DNA from: Oleiagrimonas sp. C23AA
GTDB taxonomy: Bacteria; Pseudomonadota; Gammaproteobacteria; Xanthomonadales; Rhodanobacteraceae
Assembly (NCBI RefSeq): GCF_011759385.1
Contig: NZ_JAARLY010000002.1
Coordinates: forward strand, 434,001 to 498,000
Length of the DNA stretch: 64,000 nucleotides
Direction of reading: 5' to 3'
Positions within the stretch are counted from its first letter, which is position 1. Every line of letters starts with the position of its first letter. The position numbers were made by a program, and so were the translations under genes. The notes under the pieces are model-generated. The model was not told where the DNA came from and made no database searches. It worked only from the letters and a program-made list of their open reading frames with translations. This document shows positions 8,145-17,500 of the stretch, piece by piece.

Positions 8145-9251
8145 GTGGTTATGGAAAAAATCCATTTTTCCTGTTTTTTCTTTTGTGTATTAGCGATCCT
8201 GCCGATGGGAAAGGCTTTGGGGTGGACGCGTCCGGGTGAGGTCGCAGCGTCAACACGCGTAGGCGAACATCCATTTATGGAGCATAGAGGTAAATCGACG
8301 CAAGAACCTAAAGGCAAGGCCTATGGCGTAGTCGGGGGTGCTCATCGATTTGCAATCGAAGGTGGAGTGAAGTCCTTGGAGGGCCGCTGTCCGCAAACGA
8401 ACAAGCCATACAAAAATGGCGCCAAGGCCATTCCTTTTCGCTTTATAAACAATCTAATATATGTTAATGCCAAGGTTGATGGTCATGATCTTTTGATGTT
8501 GTTGGATACGGGAGGCGGGACCTCACTGACGCCGCGGGCTGCTGCCAAAGCCGGAATGATGGTCCATCATCGTTTATTTAAACCAAATCTGTCCACCCCG
8601 AAGCGGCGCATGGCTTACGTTAAGGTTAAACATTTTCGGCTTGGTAAAAATATAAAAATAAAAGAAAAAACAATGCCTGTCGTAGCCCCTTTTGGATACC
8701 CTGTCGTTGATGGTATTTTAGGTTCTAAAACCTTCCATAACTTTGTTGTGACCATTGATTATTACCATAAATTAATATCTTTCATCAGGAAGTCGTCATT
8801 CCTTCCCCAGTGTGCTGGTGAGCCGATTGATTTGAGCTTCTTCTACACGACGTCAGATGGGGCTGTTGCAAAGCTACCCGTAGTTGAGGGTGTTCTTGAT
8901 GGACTCAAGAGTAAGTTCTGGATTGATACGGGAAGCTGGCTGCCAGTGATCATGTTGACTCCCTATGCTGAGAAGCATGATCTGTACACGCGCTACCATG
9001 CATCTGAAGTGGCCGATAGCGCCTTGCGCGCAGGAGGGATACTACGCGCTCGCCGTGCCACTGGCAGATATCTTAGGCTAGGTAATGTCACGATCAGGCG
9101 CCCGCATCTATATTTGAGTGTAGACAAGGATGGACCATTTGCATTTGGCCGATTTGGCGGCAATATAGGTAGTGGTCTTCTTAAGAATTATATCGTCACG
9201 TTCGATTTTTCACACAAGCGCATGTATCTTCGAAAGAGTGATCAGCCTTGA
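8145..9251 (+). CDS. Secreted protein with two retropepsin-like aspartic protease motifs
   Basis: 368 residues counted from GTG 8145. GGAG lies 7 nt upstream of that GTG; ATG 8151 is an alternative. A hydrophobic signal peptide (about residues 5-25) is followed by two homologous halves. Half one has LLDTGGGTSLT with Asp121, then DGILGSKTFHNFVVTIDY. Half two has WIDTGSW with Asp261, then GNIGSGLLKNYIVTFDF. Each pair matches the D-T-G catalytic motif and the later glycine turn of bacterial retropepsin-like proteases (Asp_protease family). Two half-sites in one chain could form a pepsin-like intramolecular dimer, which is inference. The gene is AT-rich compared with its neighbours, uses AT-ending codons and stands alone, suggesting horizontal acquisition. 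Confidence 0.75.
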   Translation: MVMEKIHFSCFFFCVLAILPMGKALGWTRPGEVAASTRVGEHPFMEHRGKSTQEPKGKAYGVVGGAHRFAIEGGVKSLEGRCPQTNKPYKNGAKAIPFRFINNLIYVNAKVDGHDLLMLLDTGGGTSLTPRAAAKAGMMVHHRLFKPNLSTPKRRMAYVKVKHFRLGKNIKIKEKTMPVVAPFGYPVVDGILGSKTFHNFVVTIDYYHKLISFIRKSSFLPQCAGEPIDLSFFYTTSDGAVAKLPVVEGVLDGLKSKFWIDTGSWLPVIMLTPYAEKHDLYTRYHASEVADSALRAGGILRARRATGRYLRLGNVTIRRPHLYLSVDKDGPFAFGRFGGNIGSGLLKNYIVTFDFSHKRMYLRKSDQP

Positions 9252-9613
9252 GCTCACTTCGTGCCGACTATGAAGCCAAGGCTTGACCTAGTTCTATTTG
9301 CACTGCGACACGTTTATCGTGAATAGTGTAGATATTGCATCCGCAAGGCTGGCGGAGTTGGTCTTGAGGTTTTGGCGCGGTAACCTTTTGCTATTCTTGG
9401 ATCAGCCTGTATTCGCATGCCTTATTCAAGTGCAATGAGGCGCATTTATAAATATAACTTTTCTTGGCGATGGTGGACGATAAATCTTTATCTGGCTCCA
9501 TGACTTTTGGCCTTGCGTGATCCATGCTGTGACAGCAATATGAGTACTTCATGGGCCGGGGCCATGGGTGGCGCCGGCTGATATTGGCAAGCCCATCGAC
9601 AAAGGACGGTTTC
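9252..9613. other. 362-nt intergenic stretch, AT-richer, no convincing gene
   Basis: Holds a short perfect inverted repeat AAGCCAAGGCTT (9273-9284), too small for a convincing terminator, and the leader of the M16 peptidase gene with its Shine-Dalgarno AAAGGACGG at 9601-9609. A 22-codon frame from 9436 and an 84-codon minus-strand frame (9391-9645) have no ribosome-binding or protein-family support. No RNA gene seen. Confidence 0.5.
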
Positions 9614-12280
9614 ATGAAGCAAGTGGTACGACTGGCTGGCGCCATTGCGCTGGCATTGGGCGCGGCCAGTGCGGCCGGCGCGGTTCAGGCGCACGATCAG
9701 GATGTGACACGCGCCACGCTGAAGAACGGTCTGCGCGTGGTCATCGTGCGCGATGACCTTGCGCCGGTGGTGACCACACAGATGAACTACCTCGCCGGTG
9801 GCAGTGAGACGCCGGCAGGTTTCCCGGGCACCGCGCACGCGGTCGAGCACATGATGTTTCGTGGCAGTCCGGGACTTAGCAAGGACCAGATTTCCGCGCT
9901 GGCGGCCAACATGGGCGGCAATTTCAACGCCCAGACCATGGACGACTCCACGCGCTACTACTTCACCGTGCCCAAGCAGGATCTTGACGTCGCGCTGCGC
10001 CTGCATGCGCTGCGCATGCGCGGCGTGGACATGAAGGCGGCCGAGTGGAACGACGAGCGCGGTGCCATTGAGCAGGAGGTCTCGCGCGATCTGTCCAGTC
10101 CGATGTTCAAGGCGCAGACGCAGATTCGCCAGGCGCTGTTTTCCGGCACGCCTTATGCGCATTCGCCACTGGGTACGCGCGACTCGTTCAACAAGACCAC
10201 GGCCGCGGCGCTGAAGAAGTTCCACGACACCTGGTACACCCCCAACAACGCGGTGCTGGTGATCGCCGGAGACGTCAATCCGAGCAAGACACTGGATGAG
10301 GTCAAGCAGCTTTTTGGCAGCATTCCGTCGCGCGCGGTGCCCAAGCGTCCTGGCTTTGATTTCACAGACGTGAAGTCAAAGCAGATCTCGATGCCGACAG
10401 ATACCCCCTACGGCTTCCAATTGCGGGCGTACCGCATGCCCGGGTTGACCTCGACGGACTACGCCACAGCCATGGTGATGAGCGCGGCGTTGGGCTCACA
10501 GCGCGGGGCCTTGTTCGGCATGGGCATGGACGGCACTGCCTTGGCCGGTGGGTTTGGCACCAACTTCCTGCCGCATGGCGGCATCGCGTTCGCCTATGGT
10601 GTGTTCCCGAAGGGCGCGCCGGTGAAGGGCATCAGCAAACGCATGGATGCCATCCTGCATGCAGCCGCGACCAAAGGTATTGATCCGGCGCTGGTGGAGG
10701 CGGCCAAGCGCAAGGCGCTGGCCGATCTGGAGTACGACAAGAACTCGGTGGCGGGTCTGGCCAATGCCTGGTCTGATGCCATTGTCGAGCAGGGCATGTC
10801 CTCGCCCGATCAGGTACGTCAGGCGATCGAGGCGGTCACGCCGGCCAAGGTCGATGCGTTGGCGGCGCGCGTGCTGAAGGAGAACCAGGCCGTGGTCGCC
10901 ACGCTGAGCCCGGAAAGCTCGGGCAAGCCGGTTTCGAGCAAGGGCTTTGGCGGCGCGGAAAGCTTCGGCTCTGCACCGGACAAGCCAGTGGTGCTGCCTG
11001 AGTGGGCACAGCAGGCCTTTGCCAAGCTGCACGTGCCCGATTCGGCACTCAAGCCCAGCGATTTCCATCTGCCCAATGGTCTGCGTGTGATTGTGCAGCC
11101 GGAGACGGTGAGTGACACGGTGTATGTGGCCGGTCGCATCAAGACCAACGAACACCTGCAGGCGGACGAGGACAACGCCGGTGTGGCCAGTGTGCTGGAG
11201 CGCCTGTTCAGCTTCGGCACCAAAGACATGAACCGGCTCCAGTTTCAGCAGGCGCTGGATGCGATCGCCGCGCATGAGTCGGCCGGTTCGGGCTTCAGCC
11301 TGGCGGTGCCGGCGGCGCATTTCGATCAGGGCGTCAAACTGCTGGCCTCCAACGAGTTGAAGCCGGCGCTGCCGCCCAAGGCATTCCAGATCGTCAAGCG
11401 GCAGAGTGCCCGCGTAGTGGCCGGTCAGTTGCAGTCACCTGACTTCCTCAATTCGCTGCACATGCTCAAGGCGCTGTATCCGAAGAACGATCCGGCCACG
11501 CGCCATGCCACGCCGCACTCGGTGATGGGCCTGACGCTTGGTGACGTGAAGGATTACTACGCCAAGACCTTCCGTCCGGATATGACCACCATCGTGGTGG
11601 TGGGCAAGGTGACGCCCGAGCAGGCCAAGGCGGTGGTGGCCAAGTATTTCGGTGGCTGGAAGGCCAGTGGCGCCAAGCCCAACACTGATTACGCCGCCGT
11701 GCCGGCCAACAAGCCTGCGCAGTTCAATACGCCTGACAAGACGTCGGTGCAGGACAGCGTGCAAATGGCGCAGACGGTGGATGTGACCGAGAACAGTCCG
11801 CAGCGCTTTGCCCTGAATCTGGGTAACAAGGTGCTCGGTGGCGGCTTCTATGCCTCGCGCCTGTACAAGGATCTGCGCGAAAAGCACGGCCTGGTCTACA
11901 CCGTGGGTTCCGGTTTCAGTCTGGACAAGAACCGTGGCATGTATTCGGTGCAGTTTGGCTGCGATCCGGACAAGGTATCGGCAGCGCGTTCGCTGGTGGT
12001 GAGCAACTTGAAGCGCATGCAGGATGAGCCGGTGAGTGCGTCGGAGCTCAAGCAGGCCAAGGGCATCATGCTGCGGCAGATTCCGCTGAGCGAATCGAGC
12101 TTCGGCTCCATCGCCGGTCAACTGCTCAGCCTGTCGCTGGAGGGCAAGCCGCTGGACGCCATGCACGTAGCGGCCGAGGCCTATTACGGACTGACCGCCA
12201 AACAGGTACAGGACGCCTACGCCAAGTACATCCGTCCCAATGACTTCGTCACCGCCGTGCAGGGACCTGCGCCGAAGTAA
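9614..12280 (+). CDS. Two-domain M16 family zinc metallopeptidase, exported
   Basis: 888 residues from ATG 9614, preceded by AAAGGACGG and opening with a signal peptide (MKQVVRLAGAIALALGAASAAGAVQA). The N-terminal M16 domain has the inverted zinc motif HAVEH at 75-79 (His75, Glu78, His79) and the downstream glutamate helix DERGAIEQE. A second, catalytically silent M16 domain begins near residue 480 (FHLPNGLRVIV) and carries no HxxEH. This arrangement is usual for bacterial pitrilysin/PqqL-like peptidases acting in the periplasm on peptides (family knowledge). It stands alone and is followed by a terminator-like hairpin. The substrate is unknown. Confidence 0.85.
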   Translation: MKQVVRLAGAIALALGAASAAGAVQAHDQDVTRATLKNGLRVVIVRDDLAPVVTTQMNYLAGGSETPAGFPGTAHAVEHMMFRGSPGLSKDQISALAANMGGNFNAQTMDDSTRYYFTVPKQDLDVALRLHALRMRGVDMKAAEWNDERGAIEQEVSRDLSSPMFKAQTQIRQALFSGTPYAHSPLGTRDSFNKTTAAALKKFHDTWYTPNNAVLVIAGDVNPSKTLDEVKQLFGSIPSRAVPKRPGFDFTDVKSKQISMPTDTPYGFQLRAYRMPGLTSTDYATAMVMSAALGSQRGALFGMGMDGTALAGGFGTNFLPHGGIAFAYGVFPKGAPVKGISKRMDAILHAAATKGIDPALVEAAKRKALADLEYDKNSVAGLANAWSDAIVEQGMSSPDQVRQAIEAVTPAKVDALAARVLKENQAVVATLSPESSGKPVSSKGFGGAESFGSAPDKPVVLPEWAQQAFAKLHVPDSALKPSDFHLPNGLRVIVQPETVSDTVYVAGRIKTNEHLQADEDNAGVASVLERLFSFGTKDMNRLQFQQALDAIAAHESAGSGFSLAVPAAHFDQGVKLLASNELKPALPPKAFQIVKRQSARVVAGQLQSPDFLNSLHMLKALYPKNDPATRHATPHSVMGLTLGDVKDYYAKTFRPDMTTIVVVGKVTPEQAKAVVAKYFGGWKASGAKPNTDYAAVPANKPAQFNTPDKTSVQDSVQMAQTVDVTENSPQRFALNLGNKVLGGGFYASRLYKDLREKHGLVYTVGSGFSLDKNRGMYSVQFGCDPDKVSAARSLVVSNLKRMQDEPVSASELKQAKGIMLRQIPLSESSFGSIAGQLLSLSLEGKPLDAMHVAAEAYYGLTAKQVQDAYAKYIRPNDFVTAVQGPAPK

Positions 12281-12290
12281 GTCCTGGTGC

Positions 12291-12320
12291 AAGCCGGCCC
12301 GTCGTGAGGCGGGTCGGCTT
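12291..12320 (+). terminator. Terminator-like hairpin after the M16 peptidase
   Basis: Arms AAGCCGGCCCG and CGGGTCGGCTT pair over 11 bp with one G-T mismatch and an 8-nt loop. The following CGGTTTGG is a weak U-tract, so efficiency is uncertain. Confidence 0.5.
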
Positions 12321-12405
12321 CGGTTTGGATCAGGCTTCGCACTTGTGCACGTTGCACAGCACAGGTTGCGCGGGGCGTGGGCATGAAACACGGAAGGTTT
12401 CGCGT

Positions 12406-12957
12406 ATGAACGTCGATGACATCCATGTGTGGTGGGCCGTCGCTTTTGCCTTGGTCGGGCGATTGTTGGACCTCGGCTCGACCTGGCTGCAAACGCCTTC
12501 ACTGCGGCTGGAAGGCAATGCGCTGGTGCGCCGGTTTGGCTGGCCGTGCGCCTGGGCCAGTGTGCTGTTGGCGCTGGCCGGCTTCATATCGCCAGGCCTG
12601 GGGATCGTGGTGGCTGTGATGTCCTGCTGCGCGGCCGCCAGCAATATCCAGGGTGCTCTCATCGTCAATTATCTGTGCGGAGAGCACGCGTTTTCTGCCT
12701 TGATGGCACAGCATGCCAAACCCCTGAATCTGCGTCGGTCCCTGCGCGATACCTTGCTGCTGGCCTTGCCGATGCTGCTGGTGGGCGTGGCGCTGATGGT
12801 GACCCGAGACCGGCCACTGGATACCGTGGCCGGGTGTATTGGCCTTGGCATCGTCACTTACGTGCTGGGCGTGTCGGTGCATCGCACGCTTGGCCTCGTT
12901 CGCCGCTATCGTCGCGAACGTGTACGAGGGCGGTTGATGGAGCGCCCGACGGCATGA
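12406..12957 (+). CDS. Hypothetical membrane protein
   Basis: 183 residues from ATG 12406, chosen because GGAAGG lies about 8 nt upstream and no family-like residues precede it. About four hydrophobic segments are visible: near residues 8-20, 45-60, 60-85 (FISPGLGIVVAVMSCCAAAS) and 118-165. A short cytoplasmic-looking linker is rich in Arg (LNLRRSLRD) and the C-terminus is strongly basic (RRYRRERVRGRL). No family recognised. The stop overlaps the next gene's start (ATGA), so the two are probably made together. Confidence 0.6.
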   Translation: MNVDDIHVWWAVAFALVGRLLDLGSTWLQTPSLRLEGNALVRRFGWPCAWASVLLALAGFISPGLGIVVAVMSCCAAASNIQGALIVNYLCGEHAFSALMAQHAKPLNLRRSLRDTLLLALPMLLVGVALMVTRDRPLDTVAGCIGLGIVTYVLGVSVHRTLGLVRRYRRERVRGRLMERPTA

Positions 12958-13394
12958 AACGGATCGGCGCAACGCCATCGATTCGCTGGCTGCCTCTAGG
13001 TGCGCAACTGGCCGATCACTATCGGGTGGGGTGTTTCCTTCTGATGGCTGCGCTGGTACTTGGGTTGGGTTGGACCGTTCCTTCGGCGCATGCGCATGGC
13101 ATGGCTTTGTCAGCCCTGGCGGGCATGCTGCCTTCGCTGCTGGGCGGCATGCGCGCTTGGATGCCGCTGGATGCTTCGCAGGGCATCAGCGCGTCCGCGG
13201 TACGCGCCCACATGGCAGGCACGCGCTGGTGCTGGGATGGCGCCGGCTGGCATCCGCCGGGGGCGCGTGCGCTCAGGTTCGACAGCCAACGTGTGTATCT
13301 GGAAGACGGGCGGGTTTACGGCTGTGCGCTCAGCCTCGCCGGCATGCGCCGCAAGTTACAGCGCGAACACGCGCCGCGCCGCAGCATGCAATGA
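12954..13394 (+). CDS. Hypothetical protein with one N-terminal membrane segment
   Basis: 146 residues starting at ATG 12954, 4-nt overlap with the preceding gene. A hydrophobic segment (about residues 26-48, ending PSAHAHG) could be a signal-anchor. The remainder contains WCWDGAGWHPPG and a pattern of short beta-like strands (RFDSQRVYLEDGRVYGCALSL), followed by a basic tail. No family recognised. Translational coupling to the upstream membrane protein hints at a joint function, which is inference. Confidence 0.55.
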   Translation: MKRIGATPSIRWLPLGAQLADHYRVGCFLLMAALVLGLGWTVPSAHAHGMALSALAGMLPSLLGGMRAWMPLDASQGISASAVRAHMAGTRWCWDGAGWHPPGARALRFDSQRVYLEDGRVYGCALSLAGMRRKLQREHAPRRSMQ

Positions 13395-13489
13395 CGGTCT
13401 GTCGGACGTAGAGTGGCCCGATAAAGCGTTGAGGGGCGCTTTGTATCCAACGGGCAGGGTGGCCCGGCACTCGTGACGAGGGGTAACAC

Positions 13490-13810
13490 ATGAAGCGTGT
13501 GATGATGGGTGTGGTGTGGTTTGTGGTGCTGTACGTGGTGGGCGCGGCCTTGATTGGCATCGGTGTTGGCGTAACGCAAGGGTTTGCGGCCGGCTGGGCG
13601 CATGGCGGCTCGATGGCGCTCAACTTCCATGAAGGCGCGCAGCGCGGCGCAGCGATTGGCGCGGCTTTGCGGCCGTATCTGTTGGCCTTGGCTGCTTTGC
13701 TTGCATTGGCTGGCACCTGGTCGGGTCGGTTGCCCGGCACGCACAAGCGCGGCGCAGAGCCGGTCGATCACGACGACGCTTCGGCACGAGGCGATATCCG
13801 CCAGGCCTGA
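13490..13810 (+). CDS. Small hypothetical membrane protein
   Basis: 106 residues: an N-terminal helix (about 4-29, with GAALIGIGVG), a glycine- and alanine-rich linker, a second helix (about 63-80) and a polar acidic tail (EPVDHDDASARGD). ATG 13490 has GAGGGG about 8 nt upstream. It follows the two coupled membrane genes after a 95-nt gap and ends before a bidirectional terminator. Function unknown. Confidence 0.55.
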   Translation: MKRVMMGVVWFVVLYVVGAALIGIGVGVTQGFAAGWAHGGSMALNFHEGAQRGAAIGAALRPYLLALAALLALAGTWSGRLPGTHKRGAEPVDHDDASARGDIRQA

Positions 13811-13879
13811 CAGCCGCATGCTCGGGCTGGCGGCAGACGCTTAGGAAAGCGTCGCTGGTTTGGTTATTCTGATGGCATG

Positions 13880-13918
13880 AAAAAGCCCGATCCGCTGGCG
13901 GACCGGGCTTTTGTTTTG
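13880..13918. terminator. Bidirectional intrinsic terminator
   Basis: AAAAGCCCG...CGGGCTTTT with an inner TCCGC/GCGGA stem, loop TGGC, flanked by A-run and T-run. It lies between convergent genes and can serve both the small membrane gene on the plus strand and dps on the minus strand. Confidence 0.85.
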
Positions 13919-13955
13919 GCGCCGGCGCCGCCACATCTGGGCGGGCCGGTGATGC

Positions 13956-14423
13956 TTACTTCAGCATCGAGCGCAGCATCCAGGCGGTCTTCTCGTGCTC
14001 CTTCAGGCGCCCGGTGATCAGGTCGGCGGTGCCTTCGTCGCCGTCATCGGCGGCCACGCGGATGGCCTGGCGGGCGGTGGCGGCGGCCGCTTCGTGGCCT
14101 TCCACCAACTGTTCGATCATGTTCTTCCAATCCGGCACGCCGGTCTCTTCCTTGATCGAGGTGAGCTTGGCGAACTGACTGTACGAACCGGGTGCATACA
14201 CATCCAGGGTGCGGATACGCTCGGCCACTTCATCGGCGGCGGTCCACAGTTCGTTGTACTGCTCCTCGAACATGGTGTGCAGGCTGCGGAAATGCGGGCC
14301 GGTCACGTTCCAGTGGAAGCTGTGCGTCTTCAGGTACAGCGAGTAGGTGTCGGCCAGCAGCTTGGACAGGTGCTCGGACACCGCAACGCGTTCCTTTTTG
14401 GCAATACCGATATCGATGGACAT
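13956..14423 (-). CDS. dps: Dps, DNA-binding ferritin-like protein
   Basis: 155-residue Dps/ferritin-like protein. The signature helix [29 protein letters not shown] contains the His, Asp/Glu and Trp residues of the inter-subunit ferroxidase centre. The start at 14423 ([13 protein letters not shown]) has AAGGAG upstream and matches the usual family length; the frame is open further 5' without homology. Dps dodecamers oxidise Fe(II) with peroxide, store iron and protect DNA. The gene is divergent from hrpA over a 116-nt spacer holding an OxyR-like half-operator. Confidence 0.93.
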   Translation of the reverse strand: MSIDIGIAKKERVAVSEHLSKLLADTYSLYLKTHSFHWNVTGPHFRSLHTMFEEQYNELWTAADEVAERIRTLDVYAPGSYSQFAKLTSIKEETGVPDWKNMIEQLVEGHEAAAATARQAIRVAADDGDEGTADLITGRLKEHEKTAWMLRSMLK

Positions 14424-14510
14424 TTGCACGCTCCTTCTAGCTTTGAAGTCGATGGGTTCACCATACGGTGTTGCCCACCGCGGTTGAAATGAATCTTGCT
14501 GATCCTTTCG

Positions 14511-14525
14511 ATAGAGGACAGCTAT
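14511..14525. promoter_or_regulatory. OxyR-like half-operator between dps and hrpA
   Basis: ATAG, seven bases, CTAT at 14511-14525 matches one half of the OxyR tetramer motif (ATAG-N7-CTAT). The neighbouring half-elements at 10-11 bp spacing match poorly (2 of 4 bases each). dps is an OxyR target in E. coli, which makes the site plausible but not proven. Confidence 0.3.
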
Positions 14526-14539
14526 CATGCGCCCCGAAC

Positions 14540-17500
14540 ATGAACGATACACATACCAAGTCGACAAACCTGAATCCTGGCGTGCTGCGCAAGCGGCTGG
14601 ACCAGGTTGGCACCCGTGATTTCGGCCGTCTGCTCGGTCGCTGGCTGAAGCTCAAGCGCAGCCGCGATGGCGCCTCCAGCGAGAAGATGGAGGCACTCTC
14701 GCGCGATATCGAGGCCTCCATATCGCGTGCCAAGGCGCGGTTGGCGTCGCAGCCGGCGGTGACGCTGGATGAGTCGCTGCCGATCGCCGCGCGCGGTGAG
14801 GACATCATCGCGCTGCTGCAAAAGCACCAGATCGTGGTGATTGCCGGCGAGACCGGTTCAGGCAAGACCACGCAGTTGCCCAAGCTGTGCCTGGCCGCCG
14901 GGCGCGGCGCGCGCGGCCTGATCGGCTGCACCCAGCCGCGGCGTCTGGCGGCACGCTCGGTGGCGCGCCGCGTGGCCGAAGAACTGGGCACGCGCATCGG
15001 CGAGCAGGTCGGCTTCCAGGTGCGCTTTACCGAACAGGTGGGCGACGACACGCGCATCAAGTTCATGACCGACGGCATTCTGCTGGCCGAGACGCAGTCC
15101 GATCCGTGGCTTAGCGGCTACGACACGCTGATCATCGACGAGGCCCACGAGCGCAGCCTCAACATCGACTTTTTGCTCGGCTACCTGAAACGTCTGGCGG
15201 TCAAACGGCCGGATCTGAAGATCATCGTCACCTCGGCGACCATCGATACCAAGCGTTTCGCCGAGCATTTTGACGGCGCGCCGGTGATCGAGGTGGAAGG
15301 GCGCACCTATCCGGTGGAGGTGCGCTGGCGCCCGGTCGATCATTACGCGGGCGATGACAGCACACGCGGCATGGCGCAGGGCAGCGCCGAACATATTGGC
15401 CGCGCCCTGGACGAAATCAGCCGGGAAGACCCGCGTGGCGATGTGCTGATCTTCCTGCCCGGCGAACGCGAGATTCGCGATGCGCACCGGCTGCTGGAAC
15501 GGCGCGAATATCGCGACACCGAGATTCTGCCGCTGTACGCGCGGCTCTCGGCCGGTGATCAGGATCGTGTGTTCCGGCCGGGTCCGAAGCGGCGCGTGGT
15601 GCTGGCCACCAACGTGGCCGAAACTTCGCTGACGGTGCCGCGCATTCGCTACGTGATCGACACCGGCCAGGCTCGCGTCAAGCGCTACAGCCAGCGCAGC
15701 CAGATCGAGCGCCTGCATGTGGAGTCGGTTTCGCAAGCCGCTGCCGATCAGCGCAAGGGGCGTTGCGGGCGTGTCGGCCCCGGCATTTGCGTGCGGCTGT
15801 ATGACGAAATCGATTTTGTCGGCCGCAGCCGGTTTACCGATCCCGAGCTGCTGCGCTCATCGCTGGCCAACGTGATCTTGCGCATGCTTAGCCTGAGGCT
15901 GGGCGAGGTCGAGGATTTCCCGTTTCTGGATGCGCCCGAGCCGCGCGCCATCGGCGACGGCTACCGGCGCCTGGCCGAGCTGTCGGCGATCGACGACAAG
16001 CGGCGACTGACCAGCATTGGTCACACCCTGGCGCGCCTGCCCATCGACGTGCAGCTGGCGCGCATGCTGGTGGAGGCCAACGACAAACAGGTGCTGGCCG
16101 AGCTGATCACGCTGGTGGCGTTTCTCTCCGTGCAGGACCCGCGCGAACGTCCGACGGAAGCGCGCGCCGCGGCCGACGCCGCGCACAAGGCGTTTGTCGA
16201 TCCCAAGTCCGACTTCATCACCATCCTTAGGCTGTGGGAGGCCTATCGCCAGGCACACGAAGAGCTGACCCAGTCCAAGTTGCGTGACTGGTGCGGCCGG
16301 CACTTTCTTTCCTTCATGCGCATGCGCGAATGGCGCGAATTGCATCGCCAGTTGCTGCTGGTGGTTCGCGACCTGGGCTGGCGCACCGCCAAGCATGAGG
16401 ATGCCGAGACACTTCCCGCTGCTGGCGGGGGGCGAAAGGGAAGAGGTAGAGAAGCCCGTGGCAAGGGCGCTACCCCTCCCCAACCCTCCCCTGCGAGCAG
16501 GGGAGGGAGCGCGCGCGGTGATGCCGCGACTGCGACTGGTGGTGCCGGATCTCCTCCCCCTGCCGGCAGGGGGAGGCAGGGAGAGGGTAGAGACGTTCGC
16601 GGCAAGGGCGCTACCCCTTCCCAGCCCTCCCCTGCGAGCGGGGGAGGGCGTCGGCATGAGGGCAAAGCGGAAAGGTCGCCGCGTGCGCTGGCCGCGGCGA
16701 TGCGTTCGGCCAGCCGTGGCGACACCACGGCGCGCGATGACAAACGCCATTCGGCGCAGGCTGCTTCGGCCGTTGCCGAACCACTGGCTGCCGATTACGA
16801 GCTGATCCATCGCAGCCTGATGGCCGGCTTGCCGACCCAGGTGGGCCACAAGGACGAAAAGGGCATCTTCCGCGGCACGCGCGAGCGCAAGTTCCAGGTG
16901 TTCCCAGGTTCGGGTCTGGCCAAATCGCCGCCCAACTGGATTTTCTCGGCGCAAATTCTGGATGTGGGCGGCCGCGTCTGGGGCATGTTGTGCGCGCGTA
17001 TCGAGCCGGCCTGGATCGAGCAACAGGCCGCGCATCTGCTCAAGCGCAACTGTTTTGATCCGCATTGGGCGCGCAAGCGCGGTCACGTGGTGGCCTTCGA
17101 GCAGGTCAGCCTGTTTGGTTTGACCCTGGTCGAGCGGCGGCCGGTGAATTTCCACGATCAGGATCCGCCGCTGGCCCACGCCATTTTCCTGCGCGAAGCA
17201 CTGGCGCGTTGCGATATCGACCTGCGCGCCGATTTTGTGCGCGGCAACGCCAAGGTGATTGCCAAGGCCGAGGGGCTGGAGGCCAAGCAGCGCCGCGAGG
17301 GCTTGCTGAAGGGCGAGGAAGATCTGGCCGCGTTCTACAACGGCAAGCTGCCGCCGGATATGTCTTCGGCCAAGGCACTGGATGCGTGGTGGCGCAAGGC
17401 CTCGCCCGCCGCGCAGGCAGCGTTGCGCTGGTCGCTGGATGATGTGCTGGACGTGTCGCCAGACCTGGACGCCGGCGCGTTCCCGCCGGCGCTGGAGCTG

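Noticed and set aside
9436-9504. Possible 22-codon plus-strand peptide rich in Trp and Tyr
   Set aside because: Too short, with no convincing ribosome-binding site or conservation evidence available here.
9391-9645. 84-codon minus-strand frame upstream of the M16 peptidase
   Set aside because: No ribosome-binding site, no motif, and it overlaps the M16 gene start and signal peptide region.
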